Source: Planctomycetota bacterium
GTDB lineage: Bacteria; Planctomycetota; Phycisphaerae; UBA1845; PWPN01
DNA: 64,000 bases
Assembly (NCBI GenBank): GCA_022711465.1
Contig: JAKLEZ010000001.1
Span: forward strand, 124,001 to 188,000
Reading direction: 5' to 3'
Below are positions 34,454 through 43,559 of the stretch, in pieces. Each line of letters opens with the position of its first letter. Position 1 is the stretch's first letter. The position numbers and the translations under genes were made by a program. Below the pieces are notes generated by a model. It ran no database searches, was not told where the DNA came from, and was given only the letters and a program-made list of their open reading frames with translations.

Positions 34454-36616
34454 TCATCTTGTCCACTGCACGGTCAAGGTAGCGCCTTCGGGGACGTTGG
34501 GGAACCTGACCAGGACGGTTGGGCCGTCGGCTTTCCAGGTGACTTGGAGGGTGGTGTTTTTCGTATCGGTGGCGGTGACGGACTGGGGTGTGCATCCAGC
34601 GGCGAAGAGGCGGACGACGGCGGGGGTTTCGGCCGGGCCGCGGACCAGGGCCCGGGTTGTGTTGTCGGCAAACTGTTCGCTTAGCAGGCGGTGGGTGGCA
34701 TGCAGGACGCAGGGCTTGGCGGGGCCGGTTTGGGTCATGAGCGAGGTGACGTCCCGGTAGACGCCGCTCTCGCCGAGTCTGAGCTCGGTCTTATCGTGGA
34801 GCGGGAACTCGGGATCGAAGACATCGACGACCGGGCCCTGCACTGAGACTGGCTCGTGGATGGCGTGGGCGATGACGAACGGGCCGCGTCGCATGAGGAA
34901 TCCGCCGGGTCTGGGGAGTCTGGCGGCGCCTCCGGCCGATCGCAGGGCGCGTTCGATGAGCCGCAGGTATTCCTCTTGGGCGACGGTGGGATTGACGAAC
35001 CGTCGCGGCGAGCCGAGTCGGCGATAGAGCCAGCCCTGGCCGACCTGGCGATCCCCTTCCGCGCCGGGCTCCACGCCGAGCTCGGTCTCAAGCAGATGGG
35101 CGAGCGGATCGCCGATTGGCAGCTTGCTCCACCACAGCGAGCCGTCGGAGATTTCGCCGCCGGTTCCGAGGACGATGAGTGAGCCGCCGCGTCGGGTCCA
35201 TTCGGCCAAGGCGGTGTTGATTCGCGGGTCCATCGGCTTCATCTCCTGGTAGGACAGCACGATGACCTTGAACTGATCGAGGTATCCTACATCCAGGGTA
35301 CGTTCCAGGAGGCAGGCAGAGGTCGGGACGCCTTCGTTGACCAGGGGGAGGAACATGCCGTAGACGCCGTCGAGGAGGGGTGAGGCCAGTTTATGCCAAA
35401 GCAGGGTATCGGTGACGGCCACGCCGATGCCGGCTGTCGGCCGCTCGATTGGATCCTGCAGCCAGGTGCCCGACCTGGGGATCTCCTGTTGGACCTGTAT
35501 GGCCGACAGGACGATGATTCGGAATCGTTCGGGGGCGGGGGTACTGCCGCCGGTTGAGTAGCCGGGCAGGAAGATGCGGTCGGGCCAGGGCATGACCTCG
35601 AAGGCGTCGACGTTAGGCAGCAGCAGTTCGGCGGCCACGCAATGGCGGTACCATTCCTCGAACTCCGACCACTTGTGGTTGGGATCGTCCTCGACGGGGT
35701 CGGTGAGCAGCCACAGCTTGCGGTTGGTGCCGCGGGTGAGCTGGTCGAAGTAGTCATAGAGGACGTAGGCCGACGCGAAGAAGGACTTATCCGGGGAGCT
35801 GTAGTTGTGCAAGGCCCAGTTGACCGGGCCGGTCCAGACCTGGCCGATGTAGCCGTCGATCTGTTCGATGGCGGTCGAGGTTCCGAGGGGTGCGACGAGG
35901 TGGGCGGCCACATTGCTGTACAGGCTGTGGACGGGGAAGACGAAGGGGATGGCTCGGCCGGTGCGTTTCTCGCCCTCGATGACGGTCTGGCCGAGTTGAC
36001 GTTGGAGCTCGAGGTAGAGCTCGTTCTTGAGTTGGCCGGTGAGGAACCGGGCGGTCGGTGAAGCTCGTTCGGGTTCCCATGGCCGGTGGTAGCGTTGTTG
36101 CCAGGTCTTGCGGAAGGCGTCCTCGTAGCCGGTGTGAGCGTGGGCGAGGGGTTCCTCAGGCAGGATGGCCTGGGTGCCGATGTCGATTGACTCGGTTGCC
36201 ATTTCCTGCAGGTACCGGGTCCAGCCGGGCGTAGGCAGCATGTACGGGCGGACGCCGGCGCACATGACCACGTCATTCTTCTCATCGCGTTCGACCTCGT
36301 CAGGGTGTGGGGTGCCGTCCCACTTTCCGGTCCAGTACTCGTTGGTTGCATCGGAATCGGCGAAGAACATGCGGCCGACGGTGAACCCGTGCCGGCGCCA
36401 GGAGTTGACTGTCTTGGCGAGGCGTTCGGGGGCTGCCCCGTGCTGGTGGACGATGACGCCGTCGACGGCGATCGCGAGCCTGGGGTCGTAGCCGGTATTG
36501 GTCTGGAAGACGGTCTTGCAGTTGAGGAATCCCTGGTCGACCTTGGGGGGCTCGGCTCCCGTCGTCGCCGTGATCGAATACAGCACCGCGCCAAACGAAG
36601 CCAAGGTTCGCCGCAT
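34454..36616 (-). CDS. large secreted protein, GH-like barrel with a glutamine-amidotransferase-like domain
   Basis: 720 residues from the ATG at 36616, chosen because AGGAG lies 7 nt upstream of it but 1 nt from the alternative ATG at 36622. Signal peptide at about 1-20. Residues about 20-420 resemble a TIM barrel of the GH42-like beta-galactosidase clan (GRMFFADSDATNEYW, AILPEEPLAHAHTGYEDAF, FEVMPWPDRIF). Residues about 425-600 resemble the trimerisation or GATase1-like domain (FKVIVLSYQEMKPMD, TRRGGSLIVLGTGGE). A C-terminal beta-domain closes the protein. I cannot confirm catalytic Glu residues. Likely a polysaccharide-active enzyme. Confidence 0.7.
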   Translation of the reverse strand: MRRTLASFGAVLYSITATTGAEPPKVDQGFLNCKTVFQTNTGYDPRLAIAVDGVIVHQHGAAPERLAKTVNSWRRHGFTVGRMFFADSDATNEYWTGKWDGTPHPDEVERDEKNDVVMCAGVRPYMLPTPGWTRYLQEMATESIDIGTQAILPEEPLAHAHTGYEDAFRKTWQQRYHRPWEPERASPTARFLTGQLKNELYLELQRQLGQTVIEGEKRTGRAIPFVFPVHSLYSNVAAHLVAPLGTSTAIEQIDGYIGQVWTGPVNWALHNYSSPDKSFFASAYVLYDYFDQLTRGTNRKLWLLTDPVEDDPNHKWSEFEEWYRHCVAAELLLPNVDAFEVMPWPDRIFLPGYSTGGSTPAPERFRIIVLSAIQVQQEIPRSGTWLQDPIERPTAGIGVAVTDTLLWHKLASPLLDGVYGMFLPLVNEGVPTSACLLERTLDVGYLDQFKVIVLSYQEMKPMDPRINTALAEWTRRGGSLIVLGTGGEISDGSLWWSKLPIGDPLAHLLETELGVEPGAEGDRQVGQGWLYRRLGSPRRFVNPTVAQEEYLRLIERALRSAGGAARLPRPGGFLMRRGPFVIAHAIHEPVSVQGPVVDVFDPEFPLHDKTELRLGESGVYRDVTSLMTQTGPAKPCVLHATHRLLSEQFADNTTRALVRGPAETPAVVRLFAAGCTPQSVTATDTKNTTLQVTWKADGPTVLVRFPNVPEGATLTVQWTR

Positions 36617-37046
36617 ACTCATGCTCCTGAGTGTCCGTGAATCGCGGAAGCCGACCGGGTTTCCTCACACCGGCGGTCGTTTCGATCGGCCATTGTACCC
36701 GGACCCGGGGGCGGGATGAACGCGTCGGGGAGTGTAGGTTTCTCTGCCGAACGAACCCACGGCTCTGGTGGGTCAACCGCGTTCTCGAGCCTGCCGGGGC
36801 TGTTTTCTCCCTTGATGGCGTGAGAGCCGCAGCGCCAAACGAAGCCAACTGCGTTGGCTACGGCTCAACTCGCGTCTGCGGGGAATAACACGACGGGTGT
36901 CCCGGGCAGGAAGGAGGGCAGGGCGAGGTCGTGGGTGGTGTGGGTTGGCGGAGGTGAGGGCATAGCGGCCGGTCCGGGGGCTGCTGGCACGTCCCGGTTC
37001 TGGGGATAGAATGTCGCCGGGCCCGGGCGGCGAGGAGGTAGTGCAC
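36617..37046. other. divergent intergenic region with the 37-42 kb operon promoter
   Basis: 430 nt between divergent starts. It carries the candidate promoter at 36984-37012. No RNA gene or repeat recognised in the rest; short frames crossing it have no supporting features. Confidence 0.5.
36984..37012 (+). promoter_or_regulatory. candidate promoter of the DapA-family/SDR/ceramidase-like/symporter operon
   Basis: CTGGCA (36984-36989), 17-nt spacer, TAGAAT (37007-37012), 34 nt before the first ATG of the operon. Each hexamer is a fair match to the sigma-70 consensus. Confidence 0.45.
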
Positions 37047-37976
37047 ATGGTGGGTTCGGCGGCACAATCTGAACGGCCAGTTCTCGGTGGTGTTCTGCCG
37101 GTTTTTCAGACTCCCTACCACGACGATGAGAGCATCGATTATGCCACTTTGGAGAAGGAGATCGACTGGCTGTTTGACGCGGGCGCTGACGGAATCGTGA
37201 TGGCGATGGTGTCGGAGGTGCTGCGGCTTTCGACAGACGAGCGCGAGCTGCTGGCCGAGCACGCCTGTCGCCTGGGCCACGGTCTTGGGGCGGTGATCAT
37301 CAGCGTTGGAGCGGAGAGCGCGCGGGTGGCGGTGCGTCTGGGGCGGCACGCCGAGTCGGTTGGGGCCACGGCGGTGATGGCCATTCCCCCGGTATCGATT
37401 GCGGCCATGGAATCGGAGGTTCTGAGGTACTACGACCGCATTCTGGAGGCGGTGGACATTCCGGTGGTTGTTCAGGACGCGAGCGGCTACGTTGGGCGTC
37501 CGATGCCGGTGGATTTGCTGGTCCGGATGCAGCGTGCGTTTGGCTCGCGGGTGCTGTTCAAGCCGGAGGCGACGCCGATCGGGCCGCGGCTGAGCGCCTT
37601 GCGGGAGGCGACCGGGGGTGAGGCGGCGGTTTTCGAGGGCAGCGGCGGGATTGCCCTGGTGGACAGCTATCGGCGTGGGATTGTTGGCACGATGCCGGGT
37701 GCGGAGCTGATCGAGGCTCTTGTCGCTCTCTGGCGGGCGCTGGTTGCGGGCGACGAGCAGCGGACCTATCGTCTTTCGCTGCCGCTGTCATCGCTCATCG
37801 GCATGCAGAGCGGGCTGGACGGTTTTCTGGCCGTTGAGAAGTATTTGCTAGTCAAGCAAGGTGTTTTCCGCAACACTCTGGTCCGCGGGCCGGTCGGGTT
37901 CATGCTCGACGAGGAGACCCGCGCGGAGGTGGACCGGTTGTTTGACCAGCTGATGGCCGCGGTTCGCGACGTCTGA
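37047..37976 (+). CDS. dihydrodipicolinate synthase / N-acetylneuraminate lyase family protein
   Basis: 309 residues from the ATG at 37047, set by GAGGAGG 8 nt upstream (37032-37038). It has the family features of the class I aldolase barrel: GVLPVFQTPY near the N-terminus, an RYYDRI segment containing the conserved Tyr, VLFKPEA with the Schiff-base Lys (about residue 172), and an EGSGG loop. The family includes DapA, sialic-acid lyase and 2-keto-3-deoxy-sugar aldolases. Its place in an operon with an SDR and a Na+/solute symporter argues for a catabolic lyase rather than lysine synthesis. Substrate unknown. Confidence 0.85.
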   Translation: MVGSAAQSERPVLGGVLPVFQTPYHDDESIDYATLEKEIDWLFDAGADGIVMAMVSEVLRLSTDERELLAEHACRLGHGLGAVIISVGAESARVAVRLGRHAESVGATAVMAIPPVSIAAMESEVLRYYDRILEAVDIPVVVQDASGYVGRPMPVDLLVRMQRAFGSRVLFKPEATPIGPRLSALREATGGEAAVFEGSGGIALVDSYRRGIVGTMPGAELIEALVALWRALVAGDEQRTYRLSLPLSSLIGMQSGLDGFLAVEKYLLVKQGVFRNTLVRGPVGFMLDEETRAEVDRLFDQLMAAVRDV

Positions 37977-38030
37977 CCGGGTTTTGCGGGAGGGTGTTTT
38001 GCTCACCGGGAAAACAGCAAGGGGAGCACC

Positions 38031-38828
38031 ATGGGCGTATGTGGTTGCGTGGATCTGACGGGCCAGGTAGCGGTGATCAGCGGCGGGCTCGGTGACATCG
38101 GCCGGGCGATTGCCCTGGCATTGGCCGCGTGCGGAGCCGACGTGGCTTTGGGAGATGTGCTCGACGGCTCGGAAGCGACGTCCTTGCTGGGAGAGATCGC
38201 CGCTCTGAAGCGACGGGCTCGATACGATCGTGTGGACGTGGCCGATGCCGCGGCGGTTGCGGCCTGGATCGAGGCGGTGGAAGGTGATCTGGGTGATATC
38301 ACGCTGGTGGTTCCGAATGCCGCGGTGGTTCATGAAGGCGGGGTGCGTGAGGTGAGCGACGCGGAATGGCGAAGCCAGCTGTCGGCGAATCTGGATGGGG
38401 CGTTTCATCTGGCCCGCTGCTGTTCGCTGCGGATGCTGCGTCACGGTCGAGGGGGTCGGATGGTGTTCATTGGGAGTTGGGCGGGGCGTGTGCCGCACCC
38501 GGGCATTCTGGCGTATTGTGTTTCCAAGGCCGGTGTGAGCATGCTGTGCCGCTGTATGGCCGCCGACCTGGCCCGGGACGGCATTCTGGTCAACGAGGTA
38601 GCTCCCGGCTACGTCGATGCGGGTCTGAGCGGGCGGCTGTTCAAGGAGGATCCTGGTCGTCGCGAGAAAGCGCGGCAGTCGGTTCCTGTCGGCGAGCTGA
38701 TCGCGCCCGAGGAAGTGGCCCGCCAGGTGGTCTGGCTGTGTGACCCGTTGAACCGGCAGGTTGTAGGCCAGGCGCTGACCATGGATGGCGGGTTGAGCCT
38801 ATTCGGCCCCGGAGGGCAGCGGCGGTGA
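38031..38828 (+). CDS. short-chain dehydrogenase/reductase
   Basis: 265 residues. SDR signatures: cofactor loop SGGLGDIGRAIA (about 18-29, a TGxxxGxG variant), PNAAVVH (NAG-type motif), a catalytic Ser region IGSWAG and YCVSK (Tyr-x-x-x-Lys, about 159-163), then APGYVD. The C-terminal GQALTMDGG segment is typical of classical SDRs. It probably oxidises a hydroxyl of the operon's substrate with NAD(P). AAGGGGAG lies upstream of the ATG. It starts 54 nt after the lyase, and its stop overlaps the next start (GTGA). Confidence 0.9.
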   Translation: MGVCGCVDLTGQVAVISGGLGDIGRAIALALAACGADVALGDVLDGSEATSLLGEIAALKRRARYDRVDVADAAAVAAWIEAVEGDLGDITLVVPNAAVVHEGGVREVSDAEWRSQLSANLDGAFHLARCCSLRMLRHGRGGRMVFIGSWAGRVPHPGILAYCVSKAGVSMLCRCMAADLARDGILVNEVAPGYVDAGLSGRLFKEDPGRREKARQSVPVGELIAPEEVARQVVWLCDPLNRQVVGQALTMDGGLSLFGPGGQRR

Positions 38829-40228
38829 GTGATGTGAGCGGACCGATACCGGCGGACCTGGTTCCCCCTTCGGGCCTGCTGTGGGCGGGGATGGCCCGGC
38901 GTGAGATAACGCCGCCGGTCGGCATCTACGCGCGCATGTGGGGAGCCGCGGCGGGTGATGTAGCGGAGGGTATCCATCGTCCGCTGTACGCGACTGTTCT
39001 GGCGATGAGCGAGGGTGCTGACCGGCCGCCGCTGCTTCTGGCCTCGATGGATCTCGGCTGGTGGCAACGGTCGGAGGATGAATGGCACGTTCGTGGTGGT
39101 CTGATCGAGGGGCTGCATCTCGACCCGGCCCGGGTGATGGTGGCCTGCGTTCACACCCATGCCGGCGCGTCGATCTGCCTGGAGGATGCCGACAAGCCGG
39201 GCGGGAACCTGATTGGGGGCTTTCTCGATCAGGTTCGCGCGGGGTTGATTGAGGCGGCACGGGAAGCGCTGGCCCGGCTGGCTCCGGTGATCATGACCTG
39301 GGCTTACGGGCGGTGTGATCTGGCGGCCAATCGTGATTTGCCCGAGCCGGGCGGTTCGCGGGTGGTCTGCGGCTTCAATCCGGCGCATCCGGCGGACGAC
39401 ACGGTTCTGGTCGGGCGCATCTGTGATTCTGCCGGGCGGATCAAGGCCACGCTGGTGAACTACGCCTGTCATCCGACGACCCTGGCGTGGGAGAACCGGC
39501 TGATTTCGCCGGACTATGTTGGGGCGATGCGGGCCCTGGTGGAGCGGGACACCGCGGGTGCTCCGTGCCTCTTCTTGCTTGGTGCGGCCGGTGATCTTGC
39601 CCCTCGCGAGCAGTATACCGGTGACACGGCGTTGGCCGACGCGAACGGGCGGCGGCTGGGATATGCGGTGTTGGCCGTGTTGGAGTCCATGCTCCCGCCG
39701 GGGCGATGTCTCACCTACGCGGGGCTGGTCGAGTCGGGTGCGGCGTTGGCGGTCTGGGCGCGCAAGACTTTCGCGCCTTCGTCGGTGGTTCTGGCCGAGC
39801 GGATCGACGTGGAGCTGCCGTTGAAGCCGCTACCCGCGGAGGATCAGGTGCGGCGGGAGATGGAGTGCTGCGGGGATCGGGTGCTGGTCGAGCGTCTGCG
39901 GCGCAAGGTGCGGGTGCTTCGTCTTGTCGGTTCGGGCCCGAGCTGCCGGATGCCCGCGTGGATCTGGCGAGTAGGGGGAGCCGTCTTTGTCGGCCAGGCT
40001 AACGAGGCCTACTCCGGGCTGCAGGTGGAACTGCGGCGGCGCTTCCCGCAGGTGGCGGTAGCGGTATTGAACCTGGTCAACGGTTCGTGCGGTTACCTCA
40101 GCCCGCCGGAGCTGCACGACAGCGACATTTATCAAGTCTGGCAGAGTCCCTTTGATCGAGCGGCCCTGCCCGGTCTGATCGCGGCGTGTGAACGGACGAT
40201 TGGGGCATTGCTTGCCCGAGGCGAGTGA
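38825..40228 (+). CDS. neutral/alkaline ceramidase-like N-terminal domain protein
   Basis: 467 residues from a GTG overlapping the SDR stop codon. It matches the N-terminal domain of neutral ceramidases: AGMARREITPPVG, HRPLYATVLAM, VACVHTHAGA (the metal-binding His pair) and YACHPTTLAW. Unlike true ceramidases it has no signal peptide and no C-terminal Ig-like domain, so it is probably a cytoplasmic amidohydrolase-type enzyme. In planctomycetes this domain is frequent and its substrate is not established. Its position between an SDR and a symporter suggests it removes an acyl or amide group from the imported compound (inference). Confidence 0.8.
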   Translation: MSDVSGPIPADLVPPSGLLWAGMARREITPPVGIYARMWGAAAGDVAEGIHRPLYATVLAMSEGADRPPLLLASMDLGWWQRSEDEWHVRGGLIEGLHLDPARVMVACVHTHAGASICLEDADKPGGNLIGGFLDQVRAGLIEAAREALARLAPVIMTWAYGRCDLAANRDLPEPGGSRVVCGFNPAHPADDTVLVGRICDSAGRIKATLVNYACHPTTLAWENRLISPDYVGAMRALVERDTAGAPCLFLLGAAGDLAPREQYTGDTALADANGRRLGYAVLAVLESMLPPGRCLTYAGLVESGAALAVWARKTFAPSSVVLAERIDVELPLKPLPAEDQVRREMECCGDRVLVERLRRKVRVLRLVGSGPSCRMPAWIWRVGGAVFVGQANEAYSGLQVELRRRFPQVAVAVLNLVNGSCGYLSPPELHDSDIYQVWQSPFDRAALPGLIAACERTIGALLARGE

Positions 40229-41985
40229 GCGGCATGAAAGGCCTGGAGGGTTTCGAGCTCAGCGTTTTGGACTACGTGGCCTTCATTGGCTACTTCGTGG
40301 TGCTTTCGCTGATTGGCTACCTGGCCGGGCGACGGAAGAAGAGGGTTTCCGACGACTACTTCCTGGCCGGCCGTTCGCTGCCCTGGTATGTGGTAGGCAG
40401 TTCCTTCATCGCCTCGAACATTCACAGCGAGCAGTTCATCGGGACGGTAGGAGCGGCGGTGCTTTTCGGGGTATGCGCCGCGATGTTCGAATGGGGCAAT
40501 CTGACCACCTTCAGCATTCTGATCTGGTTTTTCATTCCGTTTCTTCTGGCCTCACGGGTGTTCACCACGCCTGAGTTCATGGAGCGCCGATTCAATCCGT
40601 TCCTGCGTCAGCTGTTTGCCGTGGTGACGGTGATCACGGGTGTGGTTGCGTTCCTGAGTGGGGCGTTGTACGGCGGCGGCCTGGCCCTGCAGAGCCTGTT
40701 TGGCTGGAACCTGACGGTGGCGATCGTGGTGCTCGCTTTCGCTTCGGGCGTGTGGGCCATTTACGGTGGGCTCAGTTCGGCGGCCTGGGCGGATGTCTGC
40801 ACGGTCGTGGTCATGGTTGCCGGCGGGATGATGGTAGCGATTCTCGGGCTTTACAGCCTGGCTCCCGAATCCGGCTCGGTGATTGAGGGTTTCCGGGTGA
40901 TGATTGAGCGGAACCGGGCCAGGGAGGGTGTATGGCGCGACGCCGTGGCCGCCGCGGTTCGGAACATCACTCCGGACCAGGCTGAGTACAACCGTCTGTC
41001 GGTGATCCAGCCATCCAGTCATGCTCTGGTGCCCTGGACCAGCCTGGTTTTCATCACCTTCACGGTGAGTATCTGGTACAACGTCATCAACCAGTTCATG
41101 ATCCAGCGCGTCCTTGGGGCCAAGAGCATGTACCATGCCCGGATGGGCATTATCTTCGCGGGCTACCTGAAGGTTCTGCTGCCGGTGATGGTGGTTCTTC
41201 CCGGTCTTGTGCTGTTTGCCCATCACCCCGAGGTCCTGATGCTCCCGTGGGAGCAGGCCGGCAGCCAGGCGGACAAGGGTTACGTGACGATGCTGCAGGA
41301 GCTGATTCCCAGCGGCTGGCGTGGACTGTTTCTGGCAGCTCTGTTCGGGGCGATTCAATCGACGGTCCAGGCGGTGCTGAACTCGACGGCGACGGTCTTC
41401 ACGCTGGACATCTACAAGCGGTGGATGCGGCCGTCGGCCTCGGACCGCGAGCAGATTCTGACCGGGCGGATCACCTCGGTGGGCATCCTGATGCTGGCCA
41501 TTGTCCTGGCTCACATGGTTGTCTGGCTCGGGATGGGGCTTTTCGAGTACACGCAGATGCTGTATGCGTTTTTTGCCCCGCCGTTTGGGGCGGTTTTTCT
41601 GCTGGGGATTCTGTCGCGGCGGATCAACGGAGTGGGCGCCGGCGTTGGGGCCTGCGTGGGTTTCGCGGTTGCGGTTCTGCTCAAGATTGGGGTGACTCGT
41701 CCGCCGGCGTTTCTGAGCGAGGCGGCGGTGACCTGGCTTTCGCCCTTCGGCAATCAGGCGGTTGTGACCTGGCTGACCACCGTTGCGGTCTGCGTCATCG
41801 TGAGCGTCCTGACCGCGGCCCCGCGTCCGGAGCAGGTTTCCGACGATCTGACCTTCAACTGGCGGAAGCTGAACATTCTTGGCCAAATCGGGAGCCACTG
41901 GTACAGCAGCGTTCTGCTCTGGTGGGTGTTGTTTGTACTGATGATTGTCGGGCTGATGATCATCTTCTCGGGGGTATGCATGTGA
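40225..41985 (+). CDS. sodium/solute symporter (SSS family)
   Basis: 586 residues, starting at a GTG that overlaps the preceding stop (GTGA), with an alternative ATG at 40234. It has around 13-14 membrane helices of the LeuT fold, and the SSS signature RKKRVSDDYFLAGRSLPWYV after the first helix, followed by SNIHSEQFIGTVGAA. The inner repeats NVINQFMIQRVLGAKS and LFLAALFGAIQSTVQAVLNSTATVFTLDIYKR are typical of Na+-coupled sugar or organic-acid transporters. It is the last gene of the operon and presumably imports its substrate. Confidence 0.92.
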   Translation: MSGMKGLEGFELSVLDYVAFIGYFVVLSLIGYLAGRRKKRVSDDYFLAGRSLPWYVVGSSFIASNIHSEQFIGTVGAAVLFGVCAAMFEWGNLTTFSILIWFFIPFLLASRVFTTPEFMERRFNPFLRQLFAVVTVITGVVAFLSGALYGGGLALQSLFGWNLTVAIVVLAFASGVWAIYGGLSSAAWADVCTVVVMVAGGMMVAILGLYSLAPESGSVIEGFRVMIERNRAREGVWRDAVAAAVRNITPDQAEYNRLSVIQPSSHALVPWTSLVFITFTVSIWYNVINQFMIQRVLGAKSMYHARMGIIFAGYLKVLLPVMVVLPGLVLFAHHPEVLMLPWEQAGSQADKGYVTMLQELIPSGWRGLFLAALFGAIQSTVQAVLNSTATVFTLDIYKRWMRPSASDREQILTGRITSVGILMLAIVLAHMVVWLGMGLFEYTQMLYAFFAPPFGAVFLLGILSRRINGVGAGVGACVGFAVAVLLKIGVTRPPAFLSEAAVTWLSPFGNQAVVTWLTTVAVCVIVSVLTAAPRPEQVSDDLTFNWRKLNILGQIGSHWYSSVLLWWVLFVLMIVGLMIIFSGVCM

Positions 41986-42103
41986 GGCACGGATCGTGGT
42001 TGCCGGAGGGTGTTGTGGGACGGCGTTGACCACGCGAGCGTCCCGCTACAGCCGGCGGCTTGGCGGTTTCGCAGGTTCGTGGGATCAGGCGGAAGGGGCG
42101 GGC

Positions 42104-42700
42104 TCATTCGCCGGCCGGCTGACTGCTGGTGACTGCGTGCACGATGGAATCGAGAATGGCGGCCTCGGTGGTGCGGTCGCGGCCGATGGGTGTCCATTCC
42201 TCGCGGGCGATGGGCGAGGAGGCGCCCCGCCGCTCGATGGGGGTATCGCCGGGCCGGTCGTCGCCGGTTTCCCGGGCGAAGGCCGCTCGTTCGGCGGTGT
42301 CGAGGCGTTGGTTGCGGACCTGGCACTGAGCCAGGACGGAGGTTCCCTCCTGGCTGAGGATCAGCACGGCCACCTGGCGATGACGGTTCTTGCCGCCGAG
42401 CATATCACGGAGCCGTTCGGGTTGGGCCTGTTCGGTGATTTCCGCCGGGTAGGAGACGAGCCGGTCGCCGGCCGAGGCGTTGGGGTCCACGCGGAAATGC
42501 TGACGAAAGGCGCGCAGGGCCGCTGGCCGCACGTCGCGGAGGGCAAGGCCGTCGATCCGGCGAGTGGCATAGTCGCCCGGTCGCCCGAAGGCAGGCGAGC
42601 CGGCTGACGAGGTCTCGATGTCGGAGCAACCCAAGGCACAGAGCAGGCTGCTTGCCGAAGCGATGGTGAGAAGAGCGCTGAGGCGAAGGGTGGCTGTCAT
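42104..42700 (-). CDS. small lipoprotein of unknown function
   Basis: 198 residues from the ATG at 42700 (GGGAG 8-9 nt upstream); the frame continues upstream to 42754 without support. A signal peptide with a lipobox-type end (ALGCSD, Cys at about residue 25) predicts lipid attachment. The mature part is hydrophilic, with a QRLDTAERAAFARETGDDRPG-type charged stretch and no known motif. It is divergent from the membrane protein at 42781, with both promoters packed into 80 nt. Confidence 0.7.
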   Translation of the reverse strand: MTATLRLSALLTIASASSLLCALGCSDIETSSAGSPAFGRPGDYATRRIDGLALRDVRPAALRAFRQHFRVDPNASAGDRLVSYPAEITEQAQPERLRDMLGGKNRHRQVAVLILSQEGTSVLAQCQVRNQRLDTAERAAFARETGDDRPGDTPIERRGASSPIAREEWTPIGRDRTTEAAILDSIVHAVTSSQPAGE

Positions 42701-42731
42701 GAAGGGCACTCCCGGTATTGGCACGTTTGGC

Positions 42732-42759
42732 ATTATCGGATGCGTACCGGGCAAGTCAA
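42732..42759 (-). promoter_or_regulatory. sigma-70-like promoter of the lipoprotein gene
   Basis: Minus strand: -35 TTGACT (42759-42754), 16-nt spacer, -10 GATAAT (42737-42732), 31 nt before the ATG. The -10 is part of a CCGATAAT octamer, the clearest case in which that motif sits at -10 distance from a good -35. Confidence 0.55.
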
Positions 42760-42767
42760 GGAACAGG

Positions 42768-42773
42768 TATACT
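42768..42773 (+). promoter_or_regulatory. -10-like TATACT 7 nt before a GTG start
   Basis: TATACT ends 7 nt before the GTG at 42781, consistent with a leaderless mRNA. The -35 region 17 nt upstream (TACCGG) is weak. Confidence 0.4.
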
Positions 42774-42780
42774 GCCGGTC

Positions 42781-43308
42781 GTGAAGCGATTTCTGCAAGT
42801 GACGGTCATGAACCTGATCGTGCCGGGCACGGGTCTGATGATGCTGGGCCGGGGGTGGCTGGGTCTGGCCCTGGCGGTGTGGTTTGCGTTGGCGGCGGAG
42901 GTTGCGATTGCGGGGCTGCTGATTGCCCCGGCGGTGGTCGAGCGGTGGGCGGCGTTGGCGGTGGGTGGATTCGCCCTGGCGGCGTGGTTTGTGGCTCAGG
43001 GCCTGCTGATCAGCAGGATTCGATTCCTGCTCGATCCGGCGTTGCCGCGTGAGCTGGCCATTCTCCGTCGGCTGGCCCGAGGCTGTCTGGCCCACGGGAA
43101 ATGGAAGGCTGCTCGCTCGGCTTTGCTGCTGGCCATGTCGGTCGATGATGGGGACGCGGAGACGCGTCTTCTGTGGGCGCGGTTGGTGTCCGAGACGGCG
43201 GGTGGTCGGCGGGCCTGGGCGGCGTGGCGGGCGGCCGCTCAGTATGATCGCGAGCACCGTTTCAGTGCGGAAATCACAGCCGCTCTGGAGCGATTCGCCC
43301 CGACGTAG
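42781..43308 (+). CDS. small membrane protein of unknown function
   Basis: 175 residues from the GTG at 42781. Two or three hydrophobic segments at about 8-50 and 55-80 (MNLIVPGTGLMMLGRGWLG is a glycine-rich first turn) are followed by a helical, TPR-like cytoplasmic tail (LARGCLAHGKWKAARSALLL, WARLVSETAGGRRAWAAWRAA). No family recognised. It precedes clpC by 251 nt. Confidence 0.65.
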   Translation: MKRFLQVTVMNLIVPGTGLMMLGRGWLGLALAVWFALAAEVAIAGLLIAPAVVERWAALAVGGFALAAWFVAQGLLISRIRFLLDPALPRELAILRRLARGCLAHGKWKAARSALLLAMSVDDGDAETRLLWARLVSETAGGRRAWAAWRAAAQYDREHRFSAEITAALERFAPT

Positions 43309-43419
43309 CGCCCCCCGCTGCTGGCGACTTCCGCGGGCGAAAGGCCACAACTCGGCTCCTTGGTCAGCCGATATACAGGAAGTGGTGTATTTGCCCCCAG
43401 TTGCGCGCCGGGCCTTTGG

Positions 43420-43448
43420 TTGATGGGTACCTTAGGGGGTGCTACAAT
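43420..43448 (+). promoter_or_regulatory. sigma-70-like promoter of clpC
   Basis: -35 TTGATG (43420-43425), 17-nt spacer, -10 TACAAT (43443-43448), 111 nt before the ATG. I see no CIRCE or CtsR-type operator around it. Confidence 0.65.
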
Positions 43449-43559
43449 CGGGCGTGCGGTTGGGGGATCCCAGGTGGTCGGAGTGCGGCGTGGAGATGCT
43501 TCAGAGGAGACCCGGCCACATGACAGACGGATGGACGGCACCGCAGCAAGGAGCGGCTG

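Noticed and set aside
43309..43559. CIRCE or CtsR operator before clpC
   Set aside because: I looked for TTAGCACTC-N9-GAGTGCTAA and for GGTCAAA-type direct repeats and found neither.
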